Assembly: GCF_900188235.1 (NCBI RefSeq)
Contig: NZ_FZNT01000002.1
Location: forward strand, 310,001 to 374,000
Direction: 5' to 3'
DNA length: 64,000 nt
DNA from: Lutibacter agarilyticus
Lineage (GTDB): Bacteria > Bacteroidota > Bacteroidia > Flavobacteriales > Flavobacteriaceae
Shown here: piece by piece, positions 34,832 to 43,199 of the stretch
Numbering within the stretch: position 1 is the first letter of the stretch
How the letters are laid out: every line of letters starts with the position of its first letter
Program-made: the position numbers and the translations under genes
The notes under the pieces: model-generated
The model's database searches: none
Seen by the model: the letters and a program-made list of their open reading frames with translations, nothing else
Told to the model about the DNA's origin: nothing

Positions 34832-35563
34832 TTAATTTCTACCCTTTTCATTTAGGTATAATTTATACGCTGGTTCACTTTGCCAAAATTCCTTAGTATC
34901 AACATCTAAAATTGTTAACGGACCTTTTAAAGCAGCAGCAGTATCAATATTCCAAACATTTGCACGTTGTTGTGGTGTGGTTTCATTAATTCTAGATAAA
35001 ACAGTATGCCCAATGTAAATTTCAGCGTAATGCTTTAATCTTTTAGGGTAATAAACACTATCAATACTTAAATTTTTATCCATTGCCAATACCATTTCCC
35101 ACAAAGTTCTATCCCAGTAAAAACTTTTAGTAAACGCCTCCTTTTCAACACCATGTTCGTTTGTAAAACCTGCATGTAAAAACAACCTATTTTCAGTATC
35201 TAAATAGTAATTTTCTAAACTTTCAAAAAATTGAATATGTACATCAATTGCTCCTTTAGAAAGTGCGCTATAAGAATCTATAGTTGCTTGTCCGCCGTGC
35301 AATAACCATTGCGGATTGTGTTTTTCTTTTGTAAGCCAGTTCAAAAATAACTCATCATGATTCCCTTTGATAAATACACAATTATGCGTTGTTTTTAACT
35401 GAATTAAATAATTTACAGTAGTGGCAGCATCGCTCCAACCATCAACATAATCACCTAAAAAAATAAGGGTATCGTTAGCAGTTACGTTTGCTCTTTCCAT
35501 CACTTGTACAAGGGCTCTTAAAGCGCCATGAACATCTCCAATAACCAATGTTCTACTTTTCAT
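34832..35563 (-). CDS. PPP-type metallophosphoesterase
   Basis: A 243-residue calcineurin-like phosphatase of the PPP type. It has all the metal-site motifs: VIGDVHGALRAL near residue 7, FLGDYVDGWSDA near 36, FIKGNHDELFLNW near 64, LHAGFTNEHG and IGHTVL for the last histidines. The layout matches bacterial Ser/Thr phosphatases and ApaH-like enzymes, so the substrate may be a phosphoprotein or a dinucleoside polyphosphate. It is cytoplasmic with its own promoter upstream. Confidence 0.9.
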   Translation of the reverse strand: MKSRTLVIGDVHGALRALVQVMERANVTANDTLIFLGDYVDGWSDAATTVNYLIQLKTTHNCVFIKGNHDELFLNWLTKEKHNPQWLLHGGQATIDSYSALSKGAIDVHIQFFESLENYYLDTENRLFLHAGFTNEHGVEKEAFTKSFYWDRTLWEMVLAMDKNLSIDSVYYPKRLKHYAEIYIGHTVLSRINETTPQQRANVWNIDTAAALKGPLTILDVDTKEFWQSEPAYKLYLNEKGRN

Positions 35564-35579
35564 AAAAAAAATTAAGCTG

Positions 35580-35587
35580 CAAAAATA
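35580..35587 (-). promoter_or_regulatory. -7 box of the phosphatase gene
   Basis: TATTTTTG reads 35587 to 35580 on the minus strand, 16 bases before the ATG at 35563. Confidence 0.5.
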
Positions 35588-35599
35588 ACAATTTAATAA

Positions 35600-36742
35600 T
35601 TATTGACTGTATTTTACTTTTCGAAGTACACGAACGGCTTCTTTATATTTAACGTATGTTGAAATATCTGGTAAATTCTTTAAATAGCTTTTTGCCTCCA
35701 TCAATTTTTGGTAAGCATTTGGAATGTCATTCAACACACAAAGCATATAATTTGTAGGTAATTCTTTTAAATCTAGTTCTTCAAGTTCAGTAAGTGGTAA
35801 TTTATTCTTTAATTTTTCTAGTATGGCATTGCAACTATTTAAAACGTGATGCAAAATATATACATCGAATTTTGGTGGTTGAAATAAATATTCTACGGCA
35901 ATATCATGCTTACCATTTTCTTTAAAATGAATTACTGTTTTCTCTAACGGATAATAATCAAATTCTTCTTTAATCCCCAAATATACATATTCAGTAATTC
36001 GGAAAGAAGTATGGTTAAATTCAATTTTCACTTCATCTAACGCTGAATAAAACAAACGAACTTGCTCAGTAATCAACTCAATATCAACACGCGAATAAAA
36101 TATTTTTTTTTCTACTTGTTTCTTTTTTCCTGCCCAACACAAAACAAATTGTTCGTTGAAAACTTTATAAGCTGGGTGGTATTCATCTTTATGCCGTTCC
36201 ATAAAATCGAATACGCCATCTAAGGTTAATTCAATGTTATTACTGGCATTTTTTTCAATAGCTTCAACAATTGATTTATTGGTGCTTTTTAATTCAAACC
36301 GCCCTAAAGTGGACATTGAATTACTGCCTCTTCTATAAAAAATACGGCCTCTTACATATTTCCAAATACCTTTTTTTAAAGAGGTTACTTTGTTAATTGG
36401 TCCAATGGTAACCAAACCAACAACTTTGTGCCTTGGTAAGCTAGGGAATGCAATGTTTTCGTAGAGTATTTCAGGAGGATTATTAAGATAAGAGTTAATT
36501 AAATTTTGAATTTTACTATCGTCAAAAAAATCGACACCTTCAATTTTATTGAATTGATCTTCAACCCCAACAACTATATAAGAATTATTTTCAGGGTTTG
36601 AATTTGAAAGTGCGCATACGTGTTTTAAAAATTTAGCTTTTCCTTCTTTGGTATGTAATGTTATTTTTTGCTTTTTATCATAAAAGCTATTTTCATCATT
36701 ATGTGCTAATAAATTTTTTACAAGAAGTCGCCTATTAATCAT
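35600..36742 (-). CDS. AlbA_2-domain putative DNA-binding protein
   Basis: A 380-residue protein. The first 140 residues match the AlbA_2 (Schlafen-type) domain: KAKFLKHVCALSNSNPENN, YIVVGVEDQFNKIEGVDFF and the Arg-rich VRGRIFYRRGSNS. The remaining 240 residues are charged and helical and match nothing I can name. AlbA_2 proteins are mostly assigned to DNA binding or transcription control, and some belong to defence loci. The gene lies eight bases after the SDR gene on the same strand and is probably cotranscribed. No nuclease or helicase motif is visible. Confidence 0.78.
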   Translation of the reverse strand: MINRRLLVKNLLAHNDENSFYDKKQKITLHTKEGKAKFLKHVCALSNSNPENNSYIVVGVEDQFNKIEGVDFFDDSKIQNLINSYLNNPPEILYENIAFPSLPRHKVVGLVTIGPINKVTSLKKGIWKYVRGRIFYRRGSNSMSTLGRFELKSTNKSIVEAIEKNASNNIELTLDGVFDFMERHKDEYHPAYKVFNEQFVLCWAGKKKQVEKKIFYSRVDIELITEQVRLFYSALDEVKIEFNHTSFRITEYVYLGIKEEFDYYPLEKTVIHFKENGKHDIAVEYLFQPPKFDVYILHHVLNSCNAILEKLKNKLPLTELEELDLKELPTNYMLCVLNDIPNAYQKLMEAKSYLKNLPDISTYVKYKEAVRVLRKVKYSQ

Positions 36743-36750
36743 CTCAACAA

Positions 36751-37506
36751 TTATTCTTTGTTTAAAATTGTAGCACTAGCTTGTGCTGTTGGATACACCA
36801 CTAAATCTTCAATATTTACATGCGCTGGTCTACTTACAACAAAATGAATAATTTCAGCTATATCTTTGGCTTGTAAAGCATCAAAACCTTTGTATACATT
36901 GCTTGCTTTTTCTGTATCCCCTTTAAAACGCACTTCTGAGAACTCAGTTTCAACAGCTCCTGGATGAATTGCTGAAACACGAATGTTATGTTTGTTTAAA
37001 TCTATACGCATCGCTTTATTTAAAGCGTTTACTGCGTGTTTTGACGCGCAATACACATTTCCATTAACATATACTTCTTTGCCCGCTATAGAGCCTATAT
37101 TTACAACAAAACCGCTATTTCTTTCAACCATTTGAGGCAAAATTGATTTTGAAACATATAACAAACCTTTTACGTTAATATCCAACATTGCATCCCAATC
37201 ATCTATACTTCCATCTTGAATGGTACTTAAGCCGTGCGCATTTCCAGCATTGTTAATTAAAATATCTATTTTTTGAAATTCCTTCGAAAGTGAAGCAACA
37301 GCTTTAAATACTTCTTCTCTATTACGAACATCAAATTGTAAGGTGGTTACTTTTGTTTGTTTGCTTAAGGTTTCTTTTAATTCGACCAATCTATCACTAC
37401 GTCTTCCGCAGAGAATTAATTGAAACTGATATTTTGCGAAAATTTCGGCGGTTGCTTTTCCTATTCCTGAAGTTGCTCCAGTAATAAATGCTGTTTTATG
37501 ATTCAT
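36751..37506 (-). CDS. SDR-family NADP-dependent oxidoreductase (YdfG-like)
   Basis: A 251-residue classical short-chain dehydrogenase. Cofactor motif TGATSGIGKATAEIF near residue 9, with LCGRRSDRL after strand 2 favouring NADP. It has ILINNAGNAHGL, and the catalytic Ser (VVNIGSIAGKEVY) and Tyr-x3-Lys (VYCASKHAVNAL). It resembles YdfG, which oxidises serine, threonine and 3-hydroxy acids. The substrate is not fixed by sequence alone. Confidence 0.92.
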   Translation of the reverse strand: MNHKTAFITGATSGIGKATAEIFAKYQFQLILCGRRSDRLVELKETLSKQTKVTTLQFDVRNREEVFKAVASLSKEFQKIDILINNAGNAHGLSTIQDGSIDDWDAMLDINVKGLLYVSKSILPQMVERNSGFVVNIGSIAGKEVYVNGNVYCASKHAVNALNKAMRIDLNKHNIRVSAIHPGAVETEFSEVRFKGDTEKASNVYKGFDALQAKDIAEIIHFVVSRPAHVNIEDLVVYPTAQASATILNKE

Positions 37507-37539
37507 GTTTACTTTTTATTTTGAAATATAAAGATACAA

Positions 37540-37606
37540 AAAAACCATCCCTGCCAAGAGATGGTTTTTGTTAGTTGGTTAAAAAACCAACTAAAATCAA
37601 CTAACC
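37540..37606 (-). terminator. terminator after the lipoprotein gene
   Basis: On the minus strand a hairpin with arms AGTTGGTT / AACCAACT (37573-37592) is followed by a stronger one, AAAAACCATC / GATGGTTTTT (37569 to 37540), with a T-run after it. They end transcription from the lipoprotein gene before the SDR gene. Confidence 0.8.
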
Positions 37607-37611
37607 AAACT

Positions 37612-38532
37612 TTATTTTCTATTTTTTCTAACTTTTGTTTTTCTTTCTACTTTAGTTCGCTCTCTACCATCAATCCTTACAGCATCTGTTTTAATTTTTC
37701 CATCAGGTTTTAAATATTGAATAAAACCTCTTCCAGTAAATTCGTAGGTTGTACCTGATGCATTGTGATATAAACTAATTACTTCATCGTTTATAACGCT
37801 CAATTCGAACTCTTCTGTTACGTTAAAATCATAATCTAATGTTAAAATTTTCAGATCATCATATCCGGTTACATTAAACACTTCATAGATTCCTTCGTAA
37901 TCCCAAATTACATTACCAATATCCGTGCCAATCTCATCTATTGAAGATCCAAATATTGTAATATCATCTTGTGAAAAGTATAAAAAGTTTTCATAATCAA
38001 AGTCATTTGGCTCACCTCCAATTACATCTGTTTTTTCCCAACCTTGATATTCTTGTAAAAAATATTCAATGTTATCATAAAACACTTTATCGTAATCAAA
38101 ATCTCTTTTTTGGTAACCTTCAAGATAGTAAGTAACTCTGTTTCTATTATCAACTAATTTTATACTAGTTGATGATATTTCAACCACATCAAAGTCGTAA
38201 TAGCCATCTATAATATGATCCACTTCTAAAAATCCATTGTAGGTATCGTAACGTCCTATTTCAATTCCATAACCATTACCCGTAAAACCGAGTCCTACAA
38301 TATTGTTATTTGCATACAAATAACCATTTCTGAATGAAATTGTAAACGCCATTGATAAAAAAGGAACATTTCCAGGTCCGGTAGTTCTATTGTAGTCTAC
38401 ATACCATAAATCATACCCTGTTACAATTTCTTCAAGTGTTGGTGGATAATATATTGGCTCATTTGAAAGACTACAAGAAGCTATAGTTAATGCTGTTATT
38501 ATCGTTACAAAAAGTAATTTTATTGATTTCAT
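37612..38532 (-). CDS. lipoprotein of unknown function
   Basis: A 306-residue lipoprotein: signal LLFVTIITALTIASC with lipidated Cys near residue 20. The mature part is beta-rich and very aromatic and acidic (WYVDYNRTTGPGNVPFLS, NGYLYANNNIVGLGF, YYDFDVVEISSTSIKLVDNR), with two similar halves each carrying a Tyr/Phe-rich strand set. This resembles lipocalin-like sheets but I cannot assign a family. The basic tail RTKVERKTKVRKNRK is unusual for such an acidic protein. It is a single gene. Confidence 0.72.
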   Translation of the reverse strand: MKSIKLLFVTIITALTIASCSLSNEPIYYPPTLEEIVTGYDLWYVDYNRTTGPGNVPFLSMAFTISFRNGYLYANNNIVGLGFTGNGYGIEIGRYDTYNGFLEVDHIIDGYYDFDVVEISSTSIKLVDNRNRVTYYLEGYQKRDFDYDKVFYDNIEYFLQEYQGWEKTDVIGGEPNDFDYENFLYFSQDDITIFGSSIDEIGTDIGNVIWDYEGIYEVFNVTGYDDLKILTLDYDFNVTEEFELSVINDEVISLYHNASGTTYEFTGRGFIQYLKPDGKIKTDAVRIDGRERTKVERKTKVRKNRK

Positions 38533-38624
38533 AATGTTTGGTTTTGGTTGTATTGTATAAAATTCAATTACTATGCCAAAAACAAAATAGTAAAAAAATA
38601 AAATTTAAAAACACTATAATTCAA

Positions 38625-39104
38625 TTATTTACGTTTTTCTTTTTTTATTTCAATAAGGCTTGAAATTTTATAATAATTAGTTTTACCCTTTTGAAGATAA
38701 CTAACAACAGCTTCATTATCATTTAATTCAAAGGGTATTTTTGTTGAAATATCAGGAACTTCGTTTCCAAATTCTTTTCGAGGATCAATATCTAGCTGTA
38801 GGTTTTTATTTGTATTTGGTAATACAATACTTACATTATAAGATGTCGTTTTTTTATTCAACTTTAACAAGGCACTTGTATTTCTAAAATATACAGAGTC
38901 TAATTTTATTGCTAAATTATCAATTTTAATTGAAACTAGGACGCCATTTACTCCTGGCTGACCACCCAACCATTCGGTATATGTTGCGCTAAGTACTTTA
39001 AAAGGAGGATTATTTTCAGAAATTTTTGAAGTTGAACCACAACTTATAAAAAGTAATAAACCTATTACTGCAATTCCTATACTTGTTTTTTTTAAAGTTT
39101 TCAT
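38625..39104 (-). CDS. small conserved lipoprotein
   Basis: A 159-residue lipoprotein with signal GIAVIGLLLFISC and lipidated Cys near residue 22. The body is one beta-rich domain (FKVLSATYTEWLGGQPGVNG, VLVSIKIDNLAIKLDSVYF) with a basic end. From memory it is a flavobacterial family without known function, likely at the outer membrane facing the periplasm. It lies between the atp terminator and the larger lipoprotein gene. Confidence 0.7.
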   Translation of the reverse strand: MKTLKKTSIGIAVIGLLLFISCGSTSKISENNPPFKVLSATYTEWLGGQPGVNGVLVSIKIDNLAIKLDSVYFRNTSALLKLNKKTTSYNVSIVLPNTNKNLQLDIDPRKEFGNEVPDISTKIPFELNDNEAVVSYLQKGKTNYYKISSLIEIKKEKRK

Positions 39105-39139
39105 AAGTGTATATTAACAAAGTATGTACCAAAATACAA

Positions 39140-39175
39140 AAAAAGAGCTTATCAGTAATTTGATAAGCTCTTTTT
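39140..39175 (-). terminator. terminator of the ATP synthase operon
   Basis: AAAAAGAGCTTATCA and TGATAAGCTCTTTTT pair perfectly over 15 bases around GTAATT. It lies 90 bases after the atpG stop and upstream of the next lipoprotein gene. Confidence 0.9.
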
Positions 39176-39211
39176 ATATGTTTTATTAAGATTTACTACC
39201 TAACGTTACGC

Positions 39212-39288
39212 CTAATTGTTCAAGGCTTCAGCACTTTTTGAAAATTTGACTCCGCTTTGCTTCGTCTAATTATTCAAGGCTTCAGCAC
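39212..39288. repeat. 23-base direct repeat at the end of atpG
   Basis: CTAATTGTTCAAGGCTTCAG (start of the copy at 39212-39234) and the matching copy at 39266-39288 agree in 22 of 23 bases. The second is the real atpG 3' end (codons for AEALNN and stop); the first is a duplicate beyond the stop, separated by 31 bases. Confidence 0.85.
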
Positions 39289-40126
39289 CTCCAACAATTT
39301 CTAAAATTTCGTTGGTAATTGCAGCCTGACGTGCTTTGTTGTACGTTAATAATAAATCGTTACGTAAATCTGTTGCATTATCCGTTGCTTTGTGCATAGC
39401 TGTCATACGAGCACCATGTTCTGAAGCAAATGAATCTCTAATAGATTTATATAATTGTGTTTTTAATGACTTAGGAATCAATTCTAATACGATTTCTGCT
39501 TTTGATGGCTCAAAAATATAATCAGCATTTACGGTAGATTCTCCTTCCATTGGTGCAATTGGTAAAAATTGCTCAATAGTTTCAATTTGAGTTGCAGCGT
39601 TTTTAAATCGGTTATACACCAATTCAACTTTATCATAGTGCCCTTCAGCAAATAAACTCATAATTTTTTCAGCAATAACAGCTACGTTATCAAAAGTTAA
39701 ATCGTCATAAATTTCGTTATGATTTTCAACAACTGTAAAGGTTTTTGATAAAAGGTCGTTTCCTTTTTTACCAATAGTTAACAAATCAACTTGTTTTCCT
39801 TTATAGTTATCTTTTACATTTTTGACTGTTGCTTTAATTACTGAAGAATTGAAACCACCACACAAACCTCTGTTTGAAGTAATTACAACCAATAATACTT
39901 TTGAAACTTCTTTTTGTTCAGAATATACTCCGCCTACTTCGCCTTCTAATGTTGCACTTAAACTTTGTAAAAGTTCTGTCAACTTATCAGCATACGGACG
40001 CATTTGTGTAATTGCATCTTGGGCTTTTTTCAACTTTGCTGCCGATACCATTTTCATGGCACTGGTAATTTGCATTGTTGATCCAATGGATGTAATTCTG
40101 TTACGTATTTCTTTTAAGTTTGCCAT
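39266..40126 (-). CDS. atpG: ATP synthase F1 subunit gamma
   Basis: The 286-residue central shaft of F1. It begins MANLKEIRNRITSIGSTMQI and ends with LTYNKARQAAITNEILEIVG, the two helices forming the coiled coil, with a Rossmann-like middle (VLLVVITSNRGLCGGFNS). I choose ATG 40126 rather than an in-frame ATG at 40144, since the family starts at MANLKEI. It is last in the operon, after atpA and a REP-like element. Confidence 0.97.
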   Translation of the reverse strand: MANLKEIRNRITSIGSTMQITSAMKMVSAAKLKKAQDAITQMRPYADKLTELLQSLSATLEGEVGGVYSEQKEVSKVLLVVITSNRGLCGGFNSSVIKATVKNVKDNYKGKQVDLLTIGKKGNDLLSKTFTVVENHNEIYDDLTFDNVAVIAEKIMSLFAEGHYDKVELVYNRFKNAATQIETIEQFLPIAPMEGESTVNADYIFEPSKAEIVLELIPKSLKTQLYKSIRDSFASEHGARMTAMHKATDNATDLRNDLLLTYNKARQAAITNEILEIVGGAEALNN

Positions 40127-40138
40127 TTTAATTTTATT

Positions 40139-40214
40139 TGTCATTCCGCACTAAATGCGGAATCTTTATATATGAACTTCAAATCATGAGATTCCCGCGA
40201 AAGCGGGAATGACA
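40139..40214. repeat. REP-like double hairpin between atpA and atpG
   Basis: The element is bounded by TGTCATTCC and GGAATGACA. It holds two perfect hairpins, ATTCCGCA-ctaaa-TGCGGAAT (40143-40163) and ATTCCCGC-gaaa-GCGGGAAT (40191-40210). It has no T-run, so it is more likely an mRNA-stability or processing element than a terminator. Confidence 0.75.
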
Positions 40215-40223
40215 GTTTATGTT

Positions 40224-41801
40224 TTATGCGTATTTAGCTGAAACTTCTTTTGCAGCACTTGTTAAAGTGTCAGTAACCTCATCGGTTAATTTTCCTGCTT
40301 TTAAAGTATCTAATGTATCTCTATGTTTTGCATTCAAATATTGAATGTAGTCTGTTTCAAACTCTTTTACTTTTTCAACAGGAACTTCTCTTAATAAGTT
40401 TTTAGAACCAGCATAAATAATAGCAATTTGGTCTTCAACTTTAAAAGGATCTGCTTGCGCTTGCTTTAAGATTTCAACATTACGTTTTCCTTTTTCAATT
40501 ACGTTTAAAGTTGCAGCATCTAAATCTGAACCAAACTTAGCGAACGCTTCTAGCTCACGGTATTGTGCTTGATCTAATTTTAAAGTACCTGCTACTTTTT
40601 TCATTGATTTAATTTGTGCGTTACCACCTACACGAGATACTGAAATACCTACGTTAATAGCTGGACGTACACCTGAGTTGAATAAATCTCCATCTAAGAA
40701 AATTTGTCCGTCAGTAATAGAAATTACGTTTGTTGGAATATATGCAGAAACATCACCCGCTTGTGTTTCAATAATTGGTAAAGCTGTTAAAGAACCTCCA
40801 CCTTTTATTTTTCCTTGAAGTGAATCAGGAACATCATTCATTTGAGCAGCAATGGTATCATCATTAATAACTTTTGCAGCACGTTCTAATAAACGAGAGT
40901 GTAAATAAAATACATCTCCAGGATACGCCTCACGTCCTGGTGGACGACGTAATAATAATGAAATTTCACGGTAAGCAACTGCTTGTTTAGATAAATCATC
41001 ATACACAATTAATGCAGGACGACCCGTATCTCTAAAATACTCTCCAATTGCAGCACCTCCCATTGGAGCATATACTTGCATAGAAGCAGGGTCAGATGCA
41101 TTGGCTGCAACAATAGTTGTATACGCCATAGCTCCTTTTTCTTCTAATAAATTTGCAATACCAGCAACCGTAGATGCTTTTTGACCAATTGCAACATATA
41201 TACAATATACTGGAACACCAGCATCATAAAATTCTTTTTGATTGATAATCGTATCAATAGCAACTGTTGATTTACCAGTTTGACGGTCACCAATAATAAG
41301 TTCACGTTGACCTCTACCAACAGGAATCATTGCATCAACAGCTTTTACACCCGTTTGTAATGGTTCTGTTACAGGCTCACGATAAATAACACCAGGTGCT
41401 TTACGCTCTAATGGCATTTCAAAAGTTTCACCTTGAATTGGTCCTTTACCATCAATAGGAAGACCTAAAGTGTTAACCACACGACCAACAATTCCTTCAC
41501 CAACTTGTAATGAAGCAATTCTCTCAGTACGTTTTACGGTAGAACCTTCTCTAACATTTTTTGAATGACCTAATAAAACAACCCCAACATTGTCTTCTTC
41601 TAAGTTCAATACAATTCCTTCTAATCCATCTTCAAATTCAACTAATTCACCGTATTGTGCGTTTGCTAAACCGTATACACGTGCAATACCATCACCTACT
41701 TGTAAAACTGATCCTACTTCATCTAAAGAAGCTGAACCGTCGAATCCTGCTAATTGTTGTTTTAAAATTGCTGATACTTCAGCTGGTTTTATTGATGCCA
41801 T
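40224..41801 (-). CDS. atpA: ATP synthase F1 subunit alpha
   Basis: A 525-residue F1 alpha subunit. It has Walker [10 protein letters not shown] near residue 170, [17 protein letters not shown], the ATP-synthase signature [14 protein letters not shown], and [20 protein letters not shown]. It forms the non-catalytic nucleotide sites of the F1 hexamer. The catalytic beta gene (atpD) is not in this window, as is usual for Bacteroidota, where atpDC lie elsewhere. Confidence 0.98.
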   Translation of the reverse strand: MASIKPAEVSAILKQQLAGFDGSASLDEVGSVLQVGDGIARVYGLANAQYGELVEFEDGLEGIVLNLEEDNVGVVLLGHSKNVREGSTVKRTERIASLQVGEGIVGRVVNTLGLPIDGKGPIQGETFEMPLERKAPGVIYREPVTEPLQTGVKAVDAMIPVGRGQRELIIGDRQTGKSTVAIDTIINQKEFYDAGVPVYCIYVAIGQKASTVAGIANLLEEKGAMAYTTIVAANASDPASMQVYAPMGGAAIGEYFRDTGRPALIVYDDLSKQAVAYREISLLLRRPPGREAYPGDVFYLHSRLLERAAKVINDDTIAAQMNDVPDSLQGKIKGGGSLTALPIIETQAGDVSAYIPTNVISITDGQIFLDGDLFNSGVRPAINVGISVSRVGGNAQIKSMKKVAGTLKLDQAQYRELEAFAKFGSDLDAATLNVIEKGKRNVEILKQAQADPFKVEDQIAIIYAGSKNLLREVPVEKVKEFETDYIQYLNAKHRDTLDTLKAGKLTDEVTDTLTSAAKEVSAKYA

Positions 41802-41846
41802 TTTTTATTGTTTTTAAAACTATTTATTGTTTTTTAAAATCGAAAT

Positions 41847-42389
41847 TTAACTTTCGTTTTCAAATTGTCTTTTTAATACTTGTAATTTATTTGCAACACT
41901 TGCATCGTATTGAACATCGCCAATACGTAATATAAATCCACCAATAATATCTGGATTAATTACATTTTCAATGGTTGCATCTTTTCCTGTAATTTCTTTT
42001 ACTTTACTTAACACTTGTTTTTGTAAAGCTGCAGTTAAAGGTATTGCTGAAGTAACTTTAGCTACTTCAATTCCCTTTAATTCATCAAAAAGAAGGTTGT
42101 ATTTTTTTGCAACATCTTTTAAAATAGGTAATCTTTTATTTTCAATTAAAAGGTCTATTAAACCAAAAGATAAACTTGATATTTTTGTTGAAAAAACTTC
42201 TTTTAAAGCTGCTTTTTTAAGGTCTGATTTTAAAATTGGGCTGTTTAGCAACAATTGTAAATCTGTATTTTCGTTAATTGTATTTGCAACTAACAACATA
42301 TCATTGTTTACTTCAACTTCTTTATTTTGTTCAAGTGAAAAACTTAATATTGCTTTTGCATAACGTACTGCTGCTCTAGATCCGCTCAT
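41847..42389 (-). CDS. atpH: ATP synthase F1 subunit delta
   Basis: A 180-residue OSCP/delta protein, linking F1 to the peripheral stalk. It begins SRAAVRYAKAILSFSLEQNK and ends near DATIENVINPDIIGGFILRI followed by GDVQYDASVANKLQVLKRQF, both family hallmarks. The atpF gene ends nine bases before its start. Confidence 0.96.
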   Translation of the reverse strand: MSGSRAAVRYAKAILSFSLEQNKEVEVNNDMLLVANTINENTDLQLLLNSPILKSDLKKAALKEVFSTKISSLSFGLIDLLIENKRLPILKDVAKKYNLLFDELKGIEVAKVTSAIPLTAALQKQVLSKVKEITGKDATIENVINPDIIGGFILRIGDVQYDASVANKLQVLKRQFENES

Positions 42390-42398
42390 TTCAATAAT

Positions 42399-42899
42399 TT
42401 AGCTAATAGTTACTTCTTTTAACATATCTTCAACAAGTTTTTCTTGTTTACTTTTGTCTGCTAATTCACCTCTAACTACTTTTTCAGCAATGCCTATAGA
42501 CAATTCGGCTACTTGATTTTTTAAATCTGCAATAGCTGCTTGTTTTTCAGATTGAATAGTAGCTTGAGCTTGCTCTACAACTTTGTTTGCTTGTACTTGA
42601 GCTTCTTCTTTAGCTTCAGCAATAATACCTTCTTTCATTTCGCGTGCTTCTTTTAAAAGGGTATCACGCTCAATACGTGCTTCTTTTAATATACGAGCAT
42701 TGTCAGCATTTAAGTTTTGCATTTCTTTACGCGCATTTTCAGCTTCGTCTAATGCATCTTTAATACCTTCTTCACGTTCTCCAACCGATTTTAAAATTGG
42801 TCCCCAAGCAAACTTTTTTAATAAAAGCACTAGGCCTACAAATAAAATTAATTGCCAGAAAAATAATCCTAAAGAAAACTGTTCTATTAACTTGTCCAT
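42399..42899 (-). CDS. atpF: ATP synthase F0 subunit b
   Basis: A 166-residue peripheral-stalk subunit: one N-terminal membrane helix (about 10-28, FFWQLILFVGLVLLLKKFAW) and a long charged coiled coil (30-150) rich in Ala, Glu and Lys. There is one copy only, as expected for a non-photosynthetic bacterium. Confidence 0.96.
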   Translation of the reverse strand: MDKLIEQFSLGLFFWQLILFVGLVLLLKKFAWGPILKSVGEREEGIKDALDEAENARKEMQNLNADNARILKEARIERDTLLKEAREMKEGIIAEAKEEAQVQANKVVEQAQATIQSEKQAAIADLKNQVAELSIGIAEKVVRGELADKSKQEKLVEDMLKEVTIS

Positions 42900-42975
42900 T
42901 CTGTATATTTTATTTTTTTAATTAATAGTTTAAACAATAGCTACAACCAACCGTTGTAGCTATTTGTTTGTTTTG

Positions 42976-43167
42976 TTATGCAGCAAATAAAGCAGCAAAT
43001 CCAATACCTTCAATTAACGCTGCTGCAATTAGCATCGCTGTTTGAATTTTTCCTGAAGCTTCTGGTTGACGTGCAATAGCGTCCATTGCTGAACCACCAA
43101 TTCTACCGATACCTAATCCAGCACCGATTACGATTAACCCTGCTCCTACGAAATTTAAACCTGTCAT
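42976..43167 (-). CDS. atpE: ATP synthase F0 subunit c
   Basis: A 63-residue hairpin of two membrane helices forming the rotor ring. Helix 1 has GAGLIVIGAGLGIGRIGGSA, the loop has ARQPEA, and helix 2 carries the ion-binding Glu in LIAAALIEGIGFAALFAA. The residue after Glu is Gly, without the Ser/Thr of typical sodium-binding rings, so proton coupling is more likely (inference). Confidence 0.97.
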   Translation of the reverse strand: MTGLNFVGAGLIVIGAGLGIGRIGGSAMDAIARQPEASGKIQTAMLIAAALIEGIGFAALFAA

Positions 43168-43199
43168 AATATATATATTAATTAATTAAACATTCAATT

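Noticed and set aside
35600-37506. AlbA_2 protein plus SDR gene as a phage-defence locus
   Set aside because: No nuclease, helicase, reverse transcriptase or toxin partner is present and the flanks are housekeeping genes; AlbA_2 alone is not enough.
41561-41935. Plus-strand frame of 124 codons opposite atpA and atpH
   Set aside because: It is the antisense shadow of two highly conserved genes and is made of Leu/His/Ile runs typical of such shadows.
41971-42363. Plus-strand frame of 130 codons opposite atpH
   Set aside because: Shadow of a conserved gene; the composition (Ser, Phe, Lys) follows the complementary codons.
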